Of a DNA stretch of 64,000 nucleotides, positions 33,956 through 42,881 are shown one piece after another. Source of the DNA: UBA4416 sp943362175 (GTDB lineage: Bacteria; Bacteroidota; Bacteroidia; B-17B0; Aurantibacillaceae). Where the stretch lies: assembly GCA_943362175.1 (NCBI GenBank), contig CALRIU020000006.1:201522-265521 (forward strand), in the 5' to 3' direction. Made by a program: the position numbers and the translations under genes. The first letter of the stretch is position 1. Every line of letters begins with the position of its first letter. Under the pieces are notes generated by a model. It was given only the letters and a program-made list of their open reading frames with translations. It had not been told where the DNA came from and searched no databases.

Positions 33956-35170
33956 ATGCAGTCGAGTTCTACCCCTTCACAGGCATCTGTAGCTTCCCAA
34001 ACCGTTTACCCGATCCTGTTCTCCATTTGCTTCGCCCATTTACTCAATGACCTGTTGCAATCCGTTATTCCTTCTTTATACCCGGTGATGCGGGAGAAAT
34101 ACCAGCTCAGCTTTTCGCAGGTAGGATGGATCACCTTCACCTTTCAACTCACGGCATCGTTGCTCCAGCCTTTTGTAGGCAACTATACCGATAAGCGTCC
34201 AAAGCCCTATTCTTTTGCGCTGGGCATGGGCTTCACTTTTTTCGGCATCATCCTGCTTACCTTCTCTTCCGGCTTCTATTCTATCTTATTAGCTGTTGGT
34301 TTCGTAGGCATCGGCTCATCGGTGTTTCATCCCGAAGCTTCCAAAGTTTCCTACTACGCCTCCGGCGGAAGGCGCGGGCTAGCCCAATCCATCTTTCAGC
34401 TGGGCGGAAATACCGGTACTGCCATCGGCCCTATGCTGGTGGCGGCCATTGTGGTGAAGCACGGGCAGCTGCACCTTTCCTGGTTTTTACTGTTCGCTAT
34501 TCTCGGCATGCTCATCCTCATCCGCGTGGGCAACTGGTACAAAGGCCATCTCGTGCTCAGGGCTGCGGGCAAGATCGGCACACTGGAGCAAAGACATGAT
34601 ATCCCTAGAAAACGGGTAATCACCTCCATCATCATTTTACTGATCCTGATCTTCTCCAAATACTTTTACCTCACCAGCATCACCAGCTACTATACCTTTT
34701 ACCTGATGCATAAATTTAACTTAACGATCTCCGAATCCCAATTCCATTTATCCCTGTTCCTCATCTCAGTTGCTGCCGGAACTTTCCTGGGCGGGCCTTT
34801 GGGAGATAAGTTCGGACGAAAGATCATCATCTGGGTTTCTATTCTTGGCATTGCGCCGTTCACCATTTTGTTGCCGCACGTCAATTTATTCTGGACGAGC
34901 GTGCTCACCGTCATCATCGGTGTGATCATGGCCTCGGCCTTCTCGGCCATCCTCGTTTATGCTCAGGAACTGCTGCCCGGAAAAATAGGTATGATCTCAG
35001 GCTTGTTCTTCGGTTTTGCTTTTGGTATTGCCGGTATCGGCTCGGCGCTCTTAGGAAATCTCGCTGACAGAACCAGCATTGAATATGTGTTCAATATCTG
35101 CGCGTTCCTGCCGCTCTTAGGCATTATCACGGGCTTTCTGCCGAATATCAAAAGCCCTAAGCGAACTTAG
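33956..35170 (+). CDS. MFS transporter, fosmidomycin-resistance (Fsr) type
   Basis: A 404-residue major facilitator with about 12 membrane spans. Family marks are FAHLLNDLLQSVIPSLYPVM in span 1, the loop motif GNYTDKRPKP, and GIGSSVFHPEASKVSYYASGGRRG, which is typical of Fsr-like exporters. It should export small drugs or metabolites using the proton gradient; the actual substrate is unknown. It is monocistronic, and the 35174-35366 repeat separates it from the convergent LytTR gene. Confidence 0.9.
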   Translation: MQSSSTPSQASVASQTVYPILFSICFAHLLNDLLQSVIPSLYPVMREKYQLSFSQVGWITFTFQLTASLLQPFVGNYTDKRPKPYSFALGMGFTFFGIILLTFSSGFYSILLAVGFVGIGSSVFHPEASKVSYYASGGRRGLAQSIFQLGGNTGTAIGPMLVAAIVVKHGQLHLSWFLLFAILGMLILIRVGNWYKGHLVLRAAGKIGTLEQRHDIPRKRVITSIIILLILIFSKYFYLTSITSYYTFYLMHKFNLTISESQFHLSLFLISVAAGTFLGGPLGDKFGRKIIIWVSILGIAPFTILLPHVNLFWTSVLTVIIGVIMASAFSAILVYAQELLPGKIGMISGLFFGFAFGIAGIGSALLGNLADRTSIEYVFNICAFLPLLGIITGFLPNIKSPKRT

Positions 35171-35173
35171 AAA

Positions 35174-35366
35174 AACCACATAGGCACATAGAAGCAGAAA
35201 TCATTAAACCATATAAGACATGTAAGAGTCGTGGGTTCAGGCGAATCCTACTGATAAAACTTATATGACCTTACATGGTTTCAAAAAAACATACCTAGCC
35301 GAAGAGATAGGGTTGAAAAAGAGGTCATAATACCTCCACTCCAAAAAACTATGTTTCTATGTGGTT
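35174..35366. repeat. Large interrupted palindromic intergenic repeat
   Basis: AACCACATAGGCACATAG (35174-35191) pairs with CTATGTTTCTATGTGGTT (35349-35366). Inside, AAACCATATAAG...ATGTAAG (35206-35226) pairs imperfectly with 35260-35281. It fills the gap between convergent genes and could act as terminator for both. The nested structure looks like a MITE-type or REP-like repeat. Confidence 0.7.
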
Positions 35367-35372
35367 AAAAAA

Positions 35373-36116
35373 TCACACGCCCAGCATTTCCTTGAGCCTG
35401 GTGTAGCCTGTCCGGCTGAGCGGAATTTTCTTGCCATTCTTCAACATCGCGATGTAGGTGTTTTTTTCCAAAGGCTCTATTTTGGTGAGCTCCTGCAGGT
35501 TGATGATGTATGAGCGGTGAGTCCTGAAAAACTTCGAGCCGTCGAGTACCTGCTCGTAGTAGTTCATGGTTTTCTTTTTGAGGTAGTAAGTATCTTTGGT
35601 AAAGATCTTCACATAATCATCGTAAGCCTCGATGTATTGGATATCCTGAACCGGTACGATGCGGATATCGCTGCCATTCTTCACCACAATGCGGTTCTGG
35701 TCGTCGGGTTGCTTGGAGGCCGTTTCGAGGAGCGACTGGATATTTTTTTCCGTTGATGAGGCATTGCCTGCTTTGGATTTGTATTTTTCAATGGCAAGGT
35801 CGAAACGCTCTTTACTGAAAGGCTTCAGCAGGTAGTCGATGGCATTGGACTCAAAGGCCTTGATGGCATACTCATCAAATGCAGTCGTGAAGATCACCGC
35901 CGGCATGGTATCGAGCAATTCGAGCATTTCAAAGCCGTTGATCTTGGGCATCTGGATATCCAGGAAGATAAGATCGGGCTTGTGCTGCATAATCGCCTTC
36001 ACGCCCTGGAAACCGTCGTTGCATTCGGCGGCGACTTCAATACCCGCCTGTTGCTGGAGGTATTCCAACACAACCATCCGCGCCAAAGGCTCATCGTCTA
36101 TCACTACTACTTTCAT
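35373..36116 (-). CDS. LytTR response regulator
   Basis: A 247-residue response regulator. The receiver domain has the acidic pocket (VVVIDDEPLAR) and phospho-acceptor Asp in LIFLDIQMPKING, then KPFSKERF. A LytTR DNA-binding domain spans about 140-247 (IRIVPVQDIQYIEAYDDYVKIFT...FFRTHRSYIINL). The LytS-type kinase gene is 52 bases upstream on the same strand. Targets probably include the operon's own LiaF-like gene. Confidence 0.93.
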   Translation of the reverse strand: MKVVVIDDEPLARMVVLEYLQQQAGIEVAAECNDGFQGVKAIMQHKPDLIFLDIQMPKINGFEMLELLDTMPAVIFTTAFDEYAIKAFESNAIDYLLKPFSKERFDLAIEKYKSKAGNASSTEKNIQSLLETASKQPDDQNRIVVKNGSDIRIVPVQDIQYIEAYDDYVKIFTKDTYYLKKKTMNYYEQVLDGSKFFRTHRSYIINLQELTKIEPLEKNTYIAMLKNGKKIPLSRTGYTRLKEMLGV

Positions 36117-36168
36117 ATCTCAGTATTTATTATTTTTTGGTGGTCGTAACTCGACCCGGCAAACACAG

Positions 36169-37224
36169 TTATTTGATTTGCGGGATTCTTAAAATGCTAA
36201 TGAAACGGTTCTCTTTTTTTTCGGTGACCATAAGGTCGTTGCGCGAGTACAACAGAAACAAACGCCGTTGCACCGAGCTCAGCCCGAAGCCTGTTCCCTG
36301 GCTGGCAGCCTGCGTTTCGGCGTCGAAGGGATTTTCCACTTTGACATGCAGCAAGCCGTCTTTCATATAGGAGGAAATCCCGATCACGATCTCATCAATC
36401 GTATCATATAAGCCGAACTTAATGGCATTCTCCACAATGGGTTGCAGCAGCAAAGGTGGGATGTGCATCGACATCGTCTCTTCCTTAAAATCAATATCCA
36501 CAGAGAGGCGGTGACCGAAGCGTACTTTTTCAATTTCGAGGTACAGCTTCAAATGTTCCAGCTCTTCTTTCAGCTCTACACATTGCTCTTCGTCTTTCTT
36601 TAAGGTGCCACGCAAAAAATCGGAAAGCTGCTGGATCATTTTTCGCGCTTCGTTAGGCCTGCTGCCTGCCAGCGCGCTGATGGAGTTGAGGCTGTTGAAC
36701 AAAAAATGCGGCTGAAGCTGCTGCTTCAGGCGTGCCAGCTCGGCATCCTTTACCAGCTGCTCGGCATGGTTGCGCCGCTGCTCCTGCTCTTTCTGATCTT
36801 TCAACAGGTTCCACATCCAGTTAAGCATCGTAACGAAAGCCAGCTCCAGTAAGGAAATAATAAACCGTACCGGCATCGACTTATGCAAAAATTCCTGGTA
36901 ATCTTTATCGTTCTCTACCACATAACTCAGCGAGAAGCGCAACAGGACCGTATACAGTACGGCGAGCCCCAGTGTAAAGATGAAGCGGTACGAGCGGTTG
37001 CTCACTCCCGGCTGGTAATAGTAAAAGATGGCAATGGATACAAAGCAGAACAGGCCGAGCAGCGCATTGGAGATGAGCGCATCGATGACAGACACATGCC
37101 AGCCAAGCCCCATCCTGTGTAGCACACAGGTCTGGGTAAATGACCAGAAGGCCCACCAGGCGAAATACAGGCTGAGGATGCGACCTCTCGAATATGGAAA
37201 CTCTCCTTTCAAATGCTTAGGCAA
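36169..37224 (-). CDS. LytS-family sensor histidine kinase
   Basis: A 351-residue kinase with four or so N-terminal membrane spans (about 12-130) and no extracellular sensor domain. A coiled segment precedes the His_kinase domain: QLQPHFLFNSLNSISAL (phospho-accepting His), then PLLLQPIVENAIKFGL (N box) and TGFGLSSVQRRL (G box). Such kinases sense membrane state. It overlaps the upstream DUF4288 gene by 8 bases and pairs with the LytTR regulator downstream. Confidence 0.92.
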   Translation of the reverse strand: MPKHLKGEFPYSRGRILSLYFAWWAFWSFTQTCVLHRMGLGWHVSVIDALISNALLGLFCFVSIAIFYYYQPGVSNRSYRFIFTLGLAVLYTVLLRFSLSYVVENDKDYQEFLHKSMPVRFIISLLELAFVTMLNWMWNLLKDQKEQEQRRNHAEQLVKDAELARLKQQLQPHFLFNSLNSISALAGSRPNEARKMIQQLSDFLRGTLKKDEEQCVELKEELEHLKLYLEIEKVRFGHRLSVDIDFKEETMSMHIPPLLLQPIVENAIKFGLYDTIDEIVIGISSYMKDGLLHVKVENPFDAETQAASQGTGFGLSSVQRRLFLLYSRNDLMVTEKKENRFISILRIPQIK

Positions 37225-37564
37225 AGGTTAGATTTTTTGCCTGAAATACCATAGCCTTCTGCCTGATATAGCTGATAAATGATTGCGTATCGGTTTTCTC
37301 ATGGGTATTGGAATACACCTGCTCACCGTCTTTGAGGGAGTCCAGCTCATAAAGATCGATCACATCAATGAAGTTCCAATGGACGAGCTCCTTATTGCTG
37401 TTGACAAAAGTCTCCTCTTCTTTTTTGCCCATCATACGGGCCTTATGAAAGGCACTTTCAATAGAGCCGGATTCTACGATCCTGATTTGTTCATCGAATT
37501 GTGAGGTGTGGTTACCATTATCAATATTGATATTGAACATAAGTTTTGCAAGAAATTTTTTCAT
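37217..37564 (-). CDS. DUF4288 family protein
   Basis: A 115-residue cytoplasmic protein with the DUF4288 pattern: MKKFLAKLMFNINI, ESAFHKARMMGKKEEETF, then WNFIDVIDLYELDSLKDGEQVYS. The function is unknown. It sits between the LiaF-like and kinase genes and overlaps the kinase by 8 bases, so it belongs to this signalling operon. Confidence 0.78.
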   Translation of the reverse strand: MKKFLAKLMFNINIDNGNHTSQFDEQIRIVESGSIESAFHKARMMGKKEEETFVNSNKELVHWNFIDVIDLYELDSLKDGEQVYSNTHEKTDTQSFISYIRQKAMVFQAKNLTFA

Positions 37565-37621
37565 ATCGCTGGTTTTTTGATGAGTGGATTGATGTGAATT
37601 GGTATGTTGCTAATCGTTTAA

Positions 37622-38437
37622 TTAATAGTTTCTGATGTCGATGCCTCCGAAGAACACGCTGCCTTTCAGGATGAGCGTTTTTGCAGGGCCTTCTGTTTTA
37701 GGCTGCATAGGTCTTTTATCTTCCACACTGCCAAAGGCTGATACAAGCTCAGAATTTACTTCCCAGTTGGCAGGAAGAATAAGCTTCACGCCGGCAAAGA
37801 CACTGGTAATTTCAAGGGTCACGGTATTTTCAAAATCGGCCTGCAGAAGATTGAGCTCCGTTCCTCCAAAAACAGCCACCACCTCTCCGCCTTTGAAATT
37901 TTTGGTAAGGATATTCTTTTTTACACCGCCCATAAATACGGTATAGTCTAAAACTTCTTCGCTGGTATCCGATGATTCCATATAACAATCATCTCCGTAA
38001 CGGTGCCTGTGGCGCCTGTGATGCCTTTCGTGCTCTTTTTGCCATTTTCGCCAGTAGCGTTCCCTTTTTTTGCGGCGTGGCTTAAAGATGATGAACAAGC
38101 CAAAGAGGATCACCAGTACGGGCCATAAAACGGGCTTCAGAGCGATACCGGGATACAGGTCGGATAATAAGAAAGCGCCACCTACCAGCACCAGGATAAG
38201 CCATCCGGGATGCATGAATTTATGCTTTACACCAATGATTAATCCTATGGCGATCAGAAACATTTTCCAGGTAAAAATCCACTGAGGGATTTCTGCCCCC
38301 AGTTCTTTTGCCAGGAACAAAGAGCCTGCCACTACAATTAATATACCTCCGAAAATTTTTCCCCTGCGATGCTCTTTTTCCATCTTGGTCCAGATTTCAT
38401 GATCTGTCGCTATTTCTTTTTCTTCCATCTCTGTCAT
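37622..38437 (-). CDS. LiaF-like membrane protein
   Basis: A 271-residue protein. Residues about 25-120 hold four short membrane spans of the LiaI/DUF5668 type (IFGGILIVVAGSLFLAKEL...). A His/Arg-rich charged loop follows (about 122-150, KEHERHHRRHRHRYGDD). The C-terminal beta-helix-like LiaF domain has repeated hydrophobic turns (YTVFMGGVKKNI, VAVFGGTELNL, TSVFAGVKLIL, GSVFFGGIDI). LiaF relatives report envelope stress to histidine kinases, and the LytS/LytTR pair downstream fits that. The metal-binding look of the His cluster is unusual. Confidence 0.85.
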   Translation of the reverse strand: MTEMEEKEIATDHEIWTKMEKEHRRGKIFGGILIVVAGSLFLAKELGAEIPQWIFTWKMFLIAIGLIIGVKHKFMHPGWLILVLVGGAFLLSDLYPGIALKPVLWPVLVILFGLFIIFKPRRKKRERYWRKWQKEHERHHRRHRHRYGDDCYMESSDTSEEVLDYTVFMGGVKKNILTKNFKGGEVVAVFGGTELNLLQADFENTVTLEITSVFAGVKLILPANWEVNSELVSAFGSVEDKRPMQPKTEGPAKTLILKGSVFFGGIDIRNY

Positions 38438-38666
38438 TTTTCATCAAACTTACGGCATACATCACCGATGCACAACGGCTATTAGGCTAACTAAACGGCA
38501 CAGTCGGTCAACGGTACCAGGCAGGCGGTAAAGAGAAATTTGAAAAGCACAAAAATACTACAAAATATACTGAAAAAAATAATCTACTTTCGGCTCGCTC
38601 CTGAGCTAAACGCCTATGGAGACTGAGGTATAAACAACAATGCGCCGAAAAAGAAGATCATTCGCA

Positions 38667-40238
38667 ATGAATCAAAAATTAGGGTATTTGCTGATTGTTT
38701 TATGTGCTTTGCACTCCGGCGTAAAGGCTCAGCTGACATATAAAGATGTGGCACCCATTTTCATTCAACGCTGTACAGGCTGCCACCATCCGGGAAAGGT
38801 TTTTCCTTACTTTACCAATTACAGCTCCACATCGCTTTACAAGGGAATCATTGCACACGATCTGCAAACGGGAAGAATGCCGCCCTGGCCCGCAGATACC
38901 AGCTATTCGCGCTTTACCCATGAGCGCATTATCACACAACCGGAAAAAACAAAACTTTTAGGCTGGCTTGCAGCGGGGGCTCTCCGGGGTGATACAACGC
39001 TGGCAGCGGTAGCACCGGCGTATTCTGCCAACCAGCTAAGCGGAAGGGCCGACCTTGTCTTAGCGATTCCCAACTATGTGAGCACAGCCGATTACACCGA
39101 CAAAAACATCTGCTTTTCTTTGCCGACGGGGCTCACGGAAGACAGGGTATTGAGGGCTTATGAGATTGTACCCGGAAGCACCCATATTGCTCACCACATT
39201 ATGATCAACGTTGATACCCTCGGCAGCTCAACGACGGATCTCTCGGGCTCCTGCTCTATTTCTTCCTTCGGCTTTATTTTAGGTGGCTGGGCTCCCGGCT
39301 CCTCACCAATGGTATTTCCGGCAAAGGATTCGGTAAAATTCGGGATCACCATAAAAAGCGGCTCAAAGCTTGTGCTGCAGGTGCATTATCCTGCCGGCAC
39401 CGACGGCTTAACGGATAGTACCAGGATCCGCCTGTATTTCTACCCTACCCGTACCACAGGGATCAGGAGCATCTTCACGACTCCCATCAAAAACTCAAGC
39501 TTCAGCATTCCCCCGGATACGGTTGTAACGGTGACGGGCGTCTATCCCAAGACGGGGCTTACCCCCAAACCCATGTCTGTTTTTTCCATTTTTCCTCACT
39601 CCCATAAGATCTGCACCAGCATTGAGGATTACGCCTCCAACGGAGCCGTCAATATTCCTCTGTGCCGCATCAATCATTGGAATTTCGAATGGCAGGGCTT
39701 CTACACCTTTCAACATCTGCTAAAGATTCCGGCGGGTTTCAAATTTTATGGGAATCATGTATTTGATAATACGGCTGCCAACCCGGATCATTCGCCCTTA
39801 ACGGTAGACGCCGGTCCCGGAACGGGAGATGAAATGCTCTTTGATGTGTTCCTGTGGACGCCATATAAAAAAGGCGATGAGTCCATCAATATCAGGTCCA
39901 TCGTAGAATCCGACAGCCTGTTTATTTTTCCGGAAACGCTGCCTGTAACAGCTCCGGCTCGTACACCGATCGGCGTGTATCCCAATCCCTTCAACGATAA
40001 GCTGACCATCAGCTGCGAGCTTCTCTCCGGCGAACAGCTCAGCTTATCCATCTATAACATCATCGGCCAGAAGATCAGGGACCTGGTTTCCCGCACAGAG
40101 CCTGCGGGTATACAACGTTACGAATGGGATGGAAAATCGGATAGCGGAGGCGCCGTGGCGCCGGGCTTGTATGTTTACAAACTCTGCATTGGTTCCGTGG
40201 AGCATTGCGGCAAAGTGATGCTGAGCCCTAAAGATTGA
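38667..40238 (+). CDS. Secreted c-haem / PHM-like copper monooxygenase with T9SS sorting domain
   Basis: I chose the start at 38667 (MNQKLGYLLIVLCALHSGVKAQ), which begins a signal peptide; the longer frame adds nine basic residues. The 523-residue protein has an N-terminal CTGCH haem site (36-40) and then a region with ligands in the order of peptidylglycine/dopamine monooxygenases: His176-His177, His240 (QVHYPAG), His311-x-His313 (FPHSHK) and Met390 (GDEML). The last 80 residues (IGVYPNPFNDKLTI...APGLYVYKL) are a type A T9SS sorting domain, so it is secreted or surface-anchored through the type IX system. The substrate is unknown, and the haem may feed electrons to copper. Confidence 0.85.
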   Translation: MNQKLGYLLIVLCALHSGVKAQLTYKDVAPIFIQRCTGCHHPGKVFPYFTNYSSTSLYKGIIAHDLQTGRMPPWPADTSYSRFTHERIITQPEKTKLLGWLAAGALRGDTTLAAVAPAYSANQLSGRADLVLAIPNYVSTADYTDKNICFSLPTGLTEDRVLRAYEIVPGSTHIAHHIMINVDTLGSSTTDLSGSCSISSFGFILGGWAPGSSPMVFPAKDSVKFGITIKSGSKLVLQVHYPAGTDGLTDSTRIRLYFYPTRTTGIRSIFTTPIKNSSFSIPPDTVVTVTGVYPKTGLTPKPMSVFSIFPHSHKICTSIEDYASNGAVNIPLCRINHWNFEWQGFYTFQHLLKIPAGFKFYGNHVFDNTAANPDHSPLTVDAGPGTGDEMLFDVFLWTPYKKGDESINIRSIVESDSLFIFPETLPVTAPARTPIGVYPNPFNDKLTISCELLSGEQLSLSIYNIIGQKIRDLVSRTEPAGIQRYEWDGKSDSGGAVAPGLYVYKLCIGSVEHCGKVMLSPKD

Positions 40239-40312
40239 TGAGCTCCGGATAGAAGAAGCTCCTGTTTTTGAATCATCGCTTCTCCAAAACACATGACGGT
40301 TTTTAAGGAAAT

Positions 40313-40858
40313 TTAATTAAGGGATGGATCGAAAGAGAAATCGGCGAAAGCCCTGTAACCCGGGTTGATCTTCATCAGCTCAACGCCCCAGAGCTCGGTA
40401 GGCATAGTATTGATCAGGTCGGGATAAGCGCTGTGATTCGTAAACCAGGATCCGCTTTCCAGCTCCTGTGGCAGCTGGCCTTCGCCCCAGCCGCTGTAGC
40501 CGATGTAGAACCTGACCTCAGCCGGTGACACCTGGCCCTGCTCGATCATCTGCGACAGGTCGAAAAAATTTCCGCCCCAGAAAACACCTTCCCTGATTTC
40601 GAGGCTGTCGCTCAGCTGCCTGCCCAGCGTATGTGTATAGAACAACTGGTTGGGCGACACAGGTCCGCCATCGAACAAAGGAAAATTACCGTTTTTTAAA
40701 TGTGGAAAGATGTCGCGCAGCAATAATCCATGTGGCTTGTTCAGAATAAATCCGAGGCTTCCTTCTTCACTATGCTCTCCCATGTAGATCACCGAGCGCT
40801 TAAACCGCCCGTCCTGCAAAAAGGGCTTTGCAATTAATATATCTCCCGCCTTCACCAA
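40313..40858 (-). CDS. yqgE: YqgE/AlgH family protein (UPF0301)
   Basis: A 181-residue protein with family marks GDILIAKPFLQDGRFKRSVIYM at the start, LGFILNKPHG, FDGGPVSPNQLFYTH and GYSGWGEGQLPQEL. It is widespread in bacteria, with a probable transcription-linked or regulatory role that is not settled. It is divergent from pdxH across a 37-base gap that holds the pdxH promoter. Confidence 0.93.
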   Translation of the reverse strand: MVKAGDILIAKPFLQDGRFKRSVIYMGEHSEEGSLGFILNKPHGLLLRDIFPHLKNGNFPLFDGGPVSPNQLFYTHTLGRQLSDSLEIREGVFWGGNFFDLSQMIEQGQVSPAEVRFYIGYSGWGEGQLPQELESGSWFTNHSAYPDLINTMPTELWGVELMKINPGYRAFADFSFDPSLN

Positions 40859-40872
40859 TGAATAACAATCTT

Positions 40873-40880
40873 TATATTTG
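40873..40880 (+). promoter_or_regulatory. Bacteroidota -7 element of pdxH
   Basis: TATATTTG fully matches TAnnTTTG, 15 bases before the ATG at 40896. This placement is why the shorter pdxH start was chosen over one at 40878, which lies inside the box. Confidence 0.65.
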
Positions 40881-40895
40881 CGTAAATTTACGAAA

Positions 40896-41546
40896 ATGGG
40901 CGGAGTAAATGAGCATATTTCTCAACTGCGGGAGGATTTTATGAAGGGGCAACTTTCTGAAACAGCGATTGCCTCATTGCCTCACCTGCAATTTGAAAAC
41001 TGGATGAAAGAGGCTGTGGAGGCTAAAGTGAATGAAGCCCAGGCCTTCAACCTTGCTACCGTGGGTGCCGATCACAAACCTTCTGCCCGCGTGGTTTACC
41101 TCAGGGAATTTTCGGAGAACACCTTTTATTTTTATACCAATTACCATTCGCATAAAGCCCTTGATATCGAAGGCAATCCTTATGTGTGCGCCACTTTTTT
41201 CTGGCCCGAGCTCGAGCGGCAGGTACGCATAGAAGGTGTGGTGCGCTTTGCCGACAAAGCCAAAAGCGATGCCTATTTTCATTCACGGCCAACCGAATCA
41301 AAGCTGGGCGCCTGGAGCTCCCCGCAGAGCCAAGTGATCGCCAACCGTGACGCGCTGGAAAGTCTGGTGAAAAAAACCACGGAAACATTTGAAGGAAAAG
41401 AAGTGCCGCGTCCTGAGTTCTGGGGCGGCTATGTGATCGAAGCAAACTACTACGAGTTCTGGCAGGGCCGTAAAAGCAGGCTCCACGACAGGATCGCGTT
41501 TACGAGGGAAGAGGGAGAATGGAGGATAGAGCGGCTGGCGCCGTAG
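40896..41546 (+). CDS. pdxH: Pyridoxamine 5'-phosphate oxidase
   Basis: A 216-residue FMN enzyme that makes pyridoxal 5'-phosphate from PNP or PMP. Visible marks are FNLATVGADHKPSARVVYLREF (FMN), YTNYHSHKALDIEGNP, FFWPELERQVRIEGVVRF, SDAYFHSRPTESKLGAWSSPQS, and the C-terminal FWQGRKSRLHDRIAF with RIERLAP. Length and ends are normal. Confidence 0.95.
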   Translation: MGGVNEHISQLREDFMKGQLSETAIASLPHLQFENWMKEAVEAKVNEAQAFNLATVGADHKPSARVVYLREFSENTFYFYTNYHSHKALDIEGNPYVCATFFWPELERQVRIEGVVRFADKAKSDAYFHSRPTESKLGAWSSPQSQVIANRDALESLVKKTTETFEGKEVPRPEFWGGYVIEANYYEFWQGRKSRLHDRIAFTREEGEWRIERLAP

Positions 41547-41695
41547 AACATTGTCTGTTGTAAGTTGTCTATTGTATTAAGACTAAATGCAAAAAGGACA
41601 ACACATCATCAGACAAGAGACATTAGACAACAAACACAGATCTTAAGTATAAAACATAACACCAATTTGTATATTCGTACCTATTCGTATTCATC

Positions 41696-42739
41696 ATGAC
41701 AAAACAAGATAAAATAAACAACTTCGACCCCAACAGTGTGGGCGATGTCAACGCCGGCATGTTCGGTCTTCCCTTCTCTCTTTCCGAATCTGAAACGGTA
41801 TTGATTCCCGTGCCCTGGGAGGTAACCGTAAGTTATGGCGGTGGCACAGCCGATGGCCCGGAGCAGATCTTCGATGCGTCTTTCCAGGTCGACCTGTATG
41901 ATCCCATTGTGAAGGATGCGTGGAAACTGGGCATTGCGATGGACGACATCAACGAGAACATCCGCGAAAAAAGCCTGACCTACAGGCCTGTCGCCGAGAT
42001 CATCATCGACCGCCAGTCGAACGGTGAGCCGGTAGCGGAGATCGATGAAATCAAAGACGTGAACAAGGTGTGCATGGAGATGAACGACTGGGTAAAAAAA
42101 CGCGCGCTTCATTTTCTGAAACAGGATAAAACGGTTGGGCTCATCGGCGGTGACCACTCTACGCCTTTAGGCATGATGCAGGCCCTGAGCGAGCACGTGG
42201 GTGAGTTTGCCATCCTGCAAATCGATGCGCATGCCGATCTGCGCGTGGCCTACGAAGGCTTTGAGTTTTCGCATGCCTCGATCATGTACAATGCCTTAAA
42301 GATCAATAACGTGAAAAAGCTGGTGCAGGTGGGCATCCGCGACTACTGCCAGGCCGAAGTGGATATCATCAACAATTCCAACGGACGCGTGAAAACATTT
42401 TTCGACAGGGACATCAAGCAACAGGCTTACCAGGGAAAAAGCTGGGATACCATTTGCAAAGAAATCATTGCCGAGCTTCCGCAAAACATTTACCTAAGCT
42501 TCGACATCGACGGGCTCGACCCTAAATTATGCCCTGGCACAGGAACGCCCGTAGCCGGCGGTTTTGAAACGGACCAGGTATTGTATTTACTGGAGCAGGT
42601 GGTAGCAGCCGGAAAAAGGTTTGTAGCCTTCGACCTCAATGAGGTGGGCGGCGAAGATGAATGGAATGCCAATGTGGCTTCCCGCCTGCTCTACCGCATC
42701 GCCAATTTAGCGGCCTACAGCCAGGGCAAAGGCCAGTAA
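41696..42739 (+). CDS. Ureohydrolase (arginase/agmatinase/formimidoylglutamase family)
   Basis: A 347-residue binuclear Mn enzyme. The metal motifs are GGDHSTPLG, DAHADLR and SFDIDGLDP, with a further acidic residue in AFDLNEVGGEDEW. It hydrolyses a guanidino-type substrate to release urea or a related amide. The sequence is longer than usual because of an insertion around residues 80-130 (NGEPVAEIDEIKDVNKVCMEM), and it cannot be assigned safely to agmatinase. It is monocistronic with a terminator at 42800. Confidence 0.88.
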   Translation: MTKQDKINNFDPNSVGDVNAGMFGLPFSLSESETVLIPVPWEVTVSYGGGTADGPEQIFDASFQVDLYDPIVKDAWKLGIAMDDINENIREKSLTYRPVAEIIIDRQSNGEPVAEIDEIKDVNKVCMEMNDWVKKRALHFLKQDKTVGLIGGDHSTPLGMMQALSEHVGEFAILQIDAHADLRVAYEGFEFSHASIMYNALKINNVKKLVQVGIRDYCQAEVDIINNSNGRVKTFFDRDIKQQAYQGKSWDTICKEIIAELPQNIYLSFDIDGLDPKLCPGTGTPVAGGFETDQVLYLLEQVVAAGKRFVAFDLNEVGGEDEWNANVASRLLYRIANLAAYSQGKGQ

Positions 42740-42799
42740 GGTTCAGGTCTGAAGGCTTCCGGAGATTTCGGACATGAAGCCTGGAACAATTAAAAAACA

Positions 42800-42830
42800 A
42801 AAAGCGATTGACGATGAATCAATCGCTTTT
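42800..42830. terminator. Bidirectional hairpin terminator
   Basis: AAAAGCGATTG (42800-42810) pairs with CAATCGCTTTT (42820-42830). It lies between the convergent ureohydrolase and secreted-protein genes and should serve both. Confidence 0.85.
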
Positions 42831-42881
42831 GCTTTATAGAACCTGTTATTTATATTTATTTGATTCGTCGTTCCCCAACCC

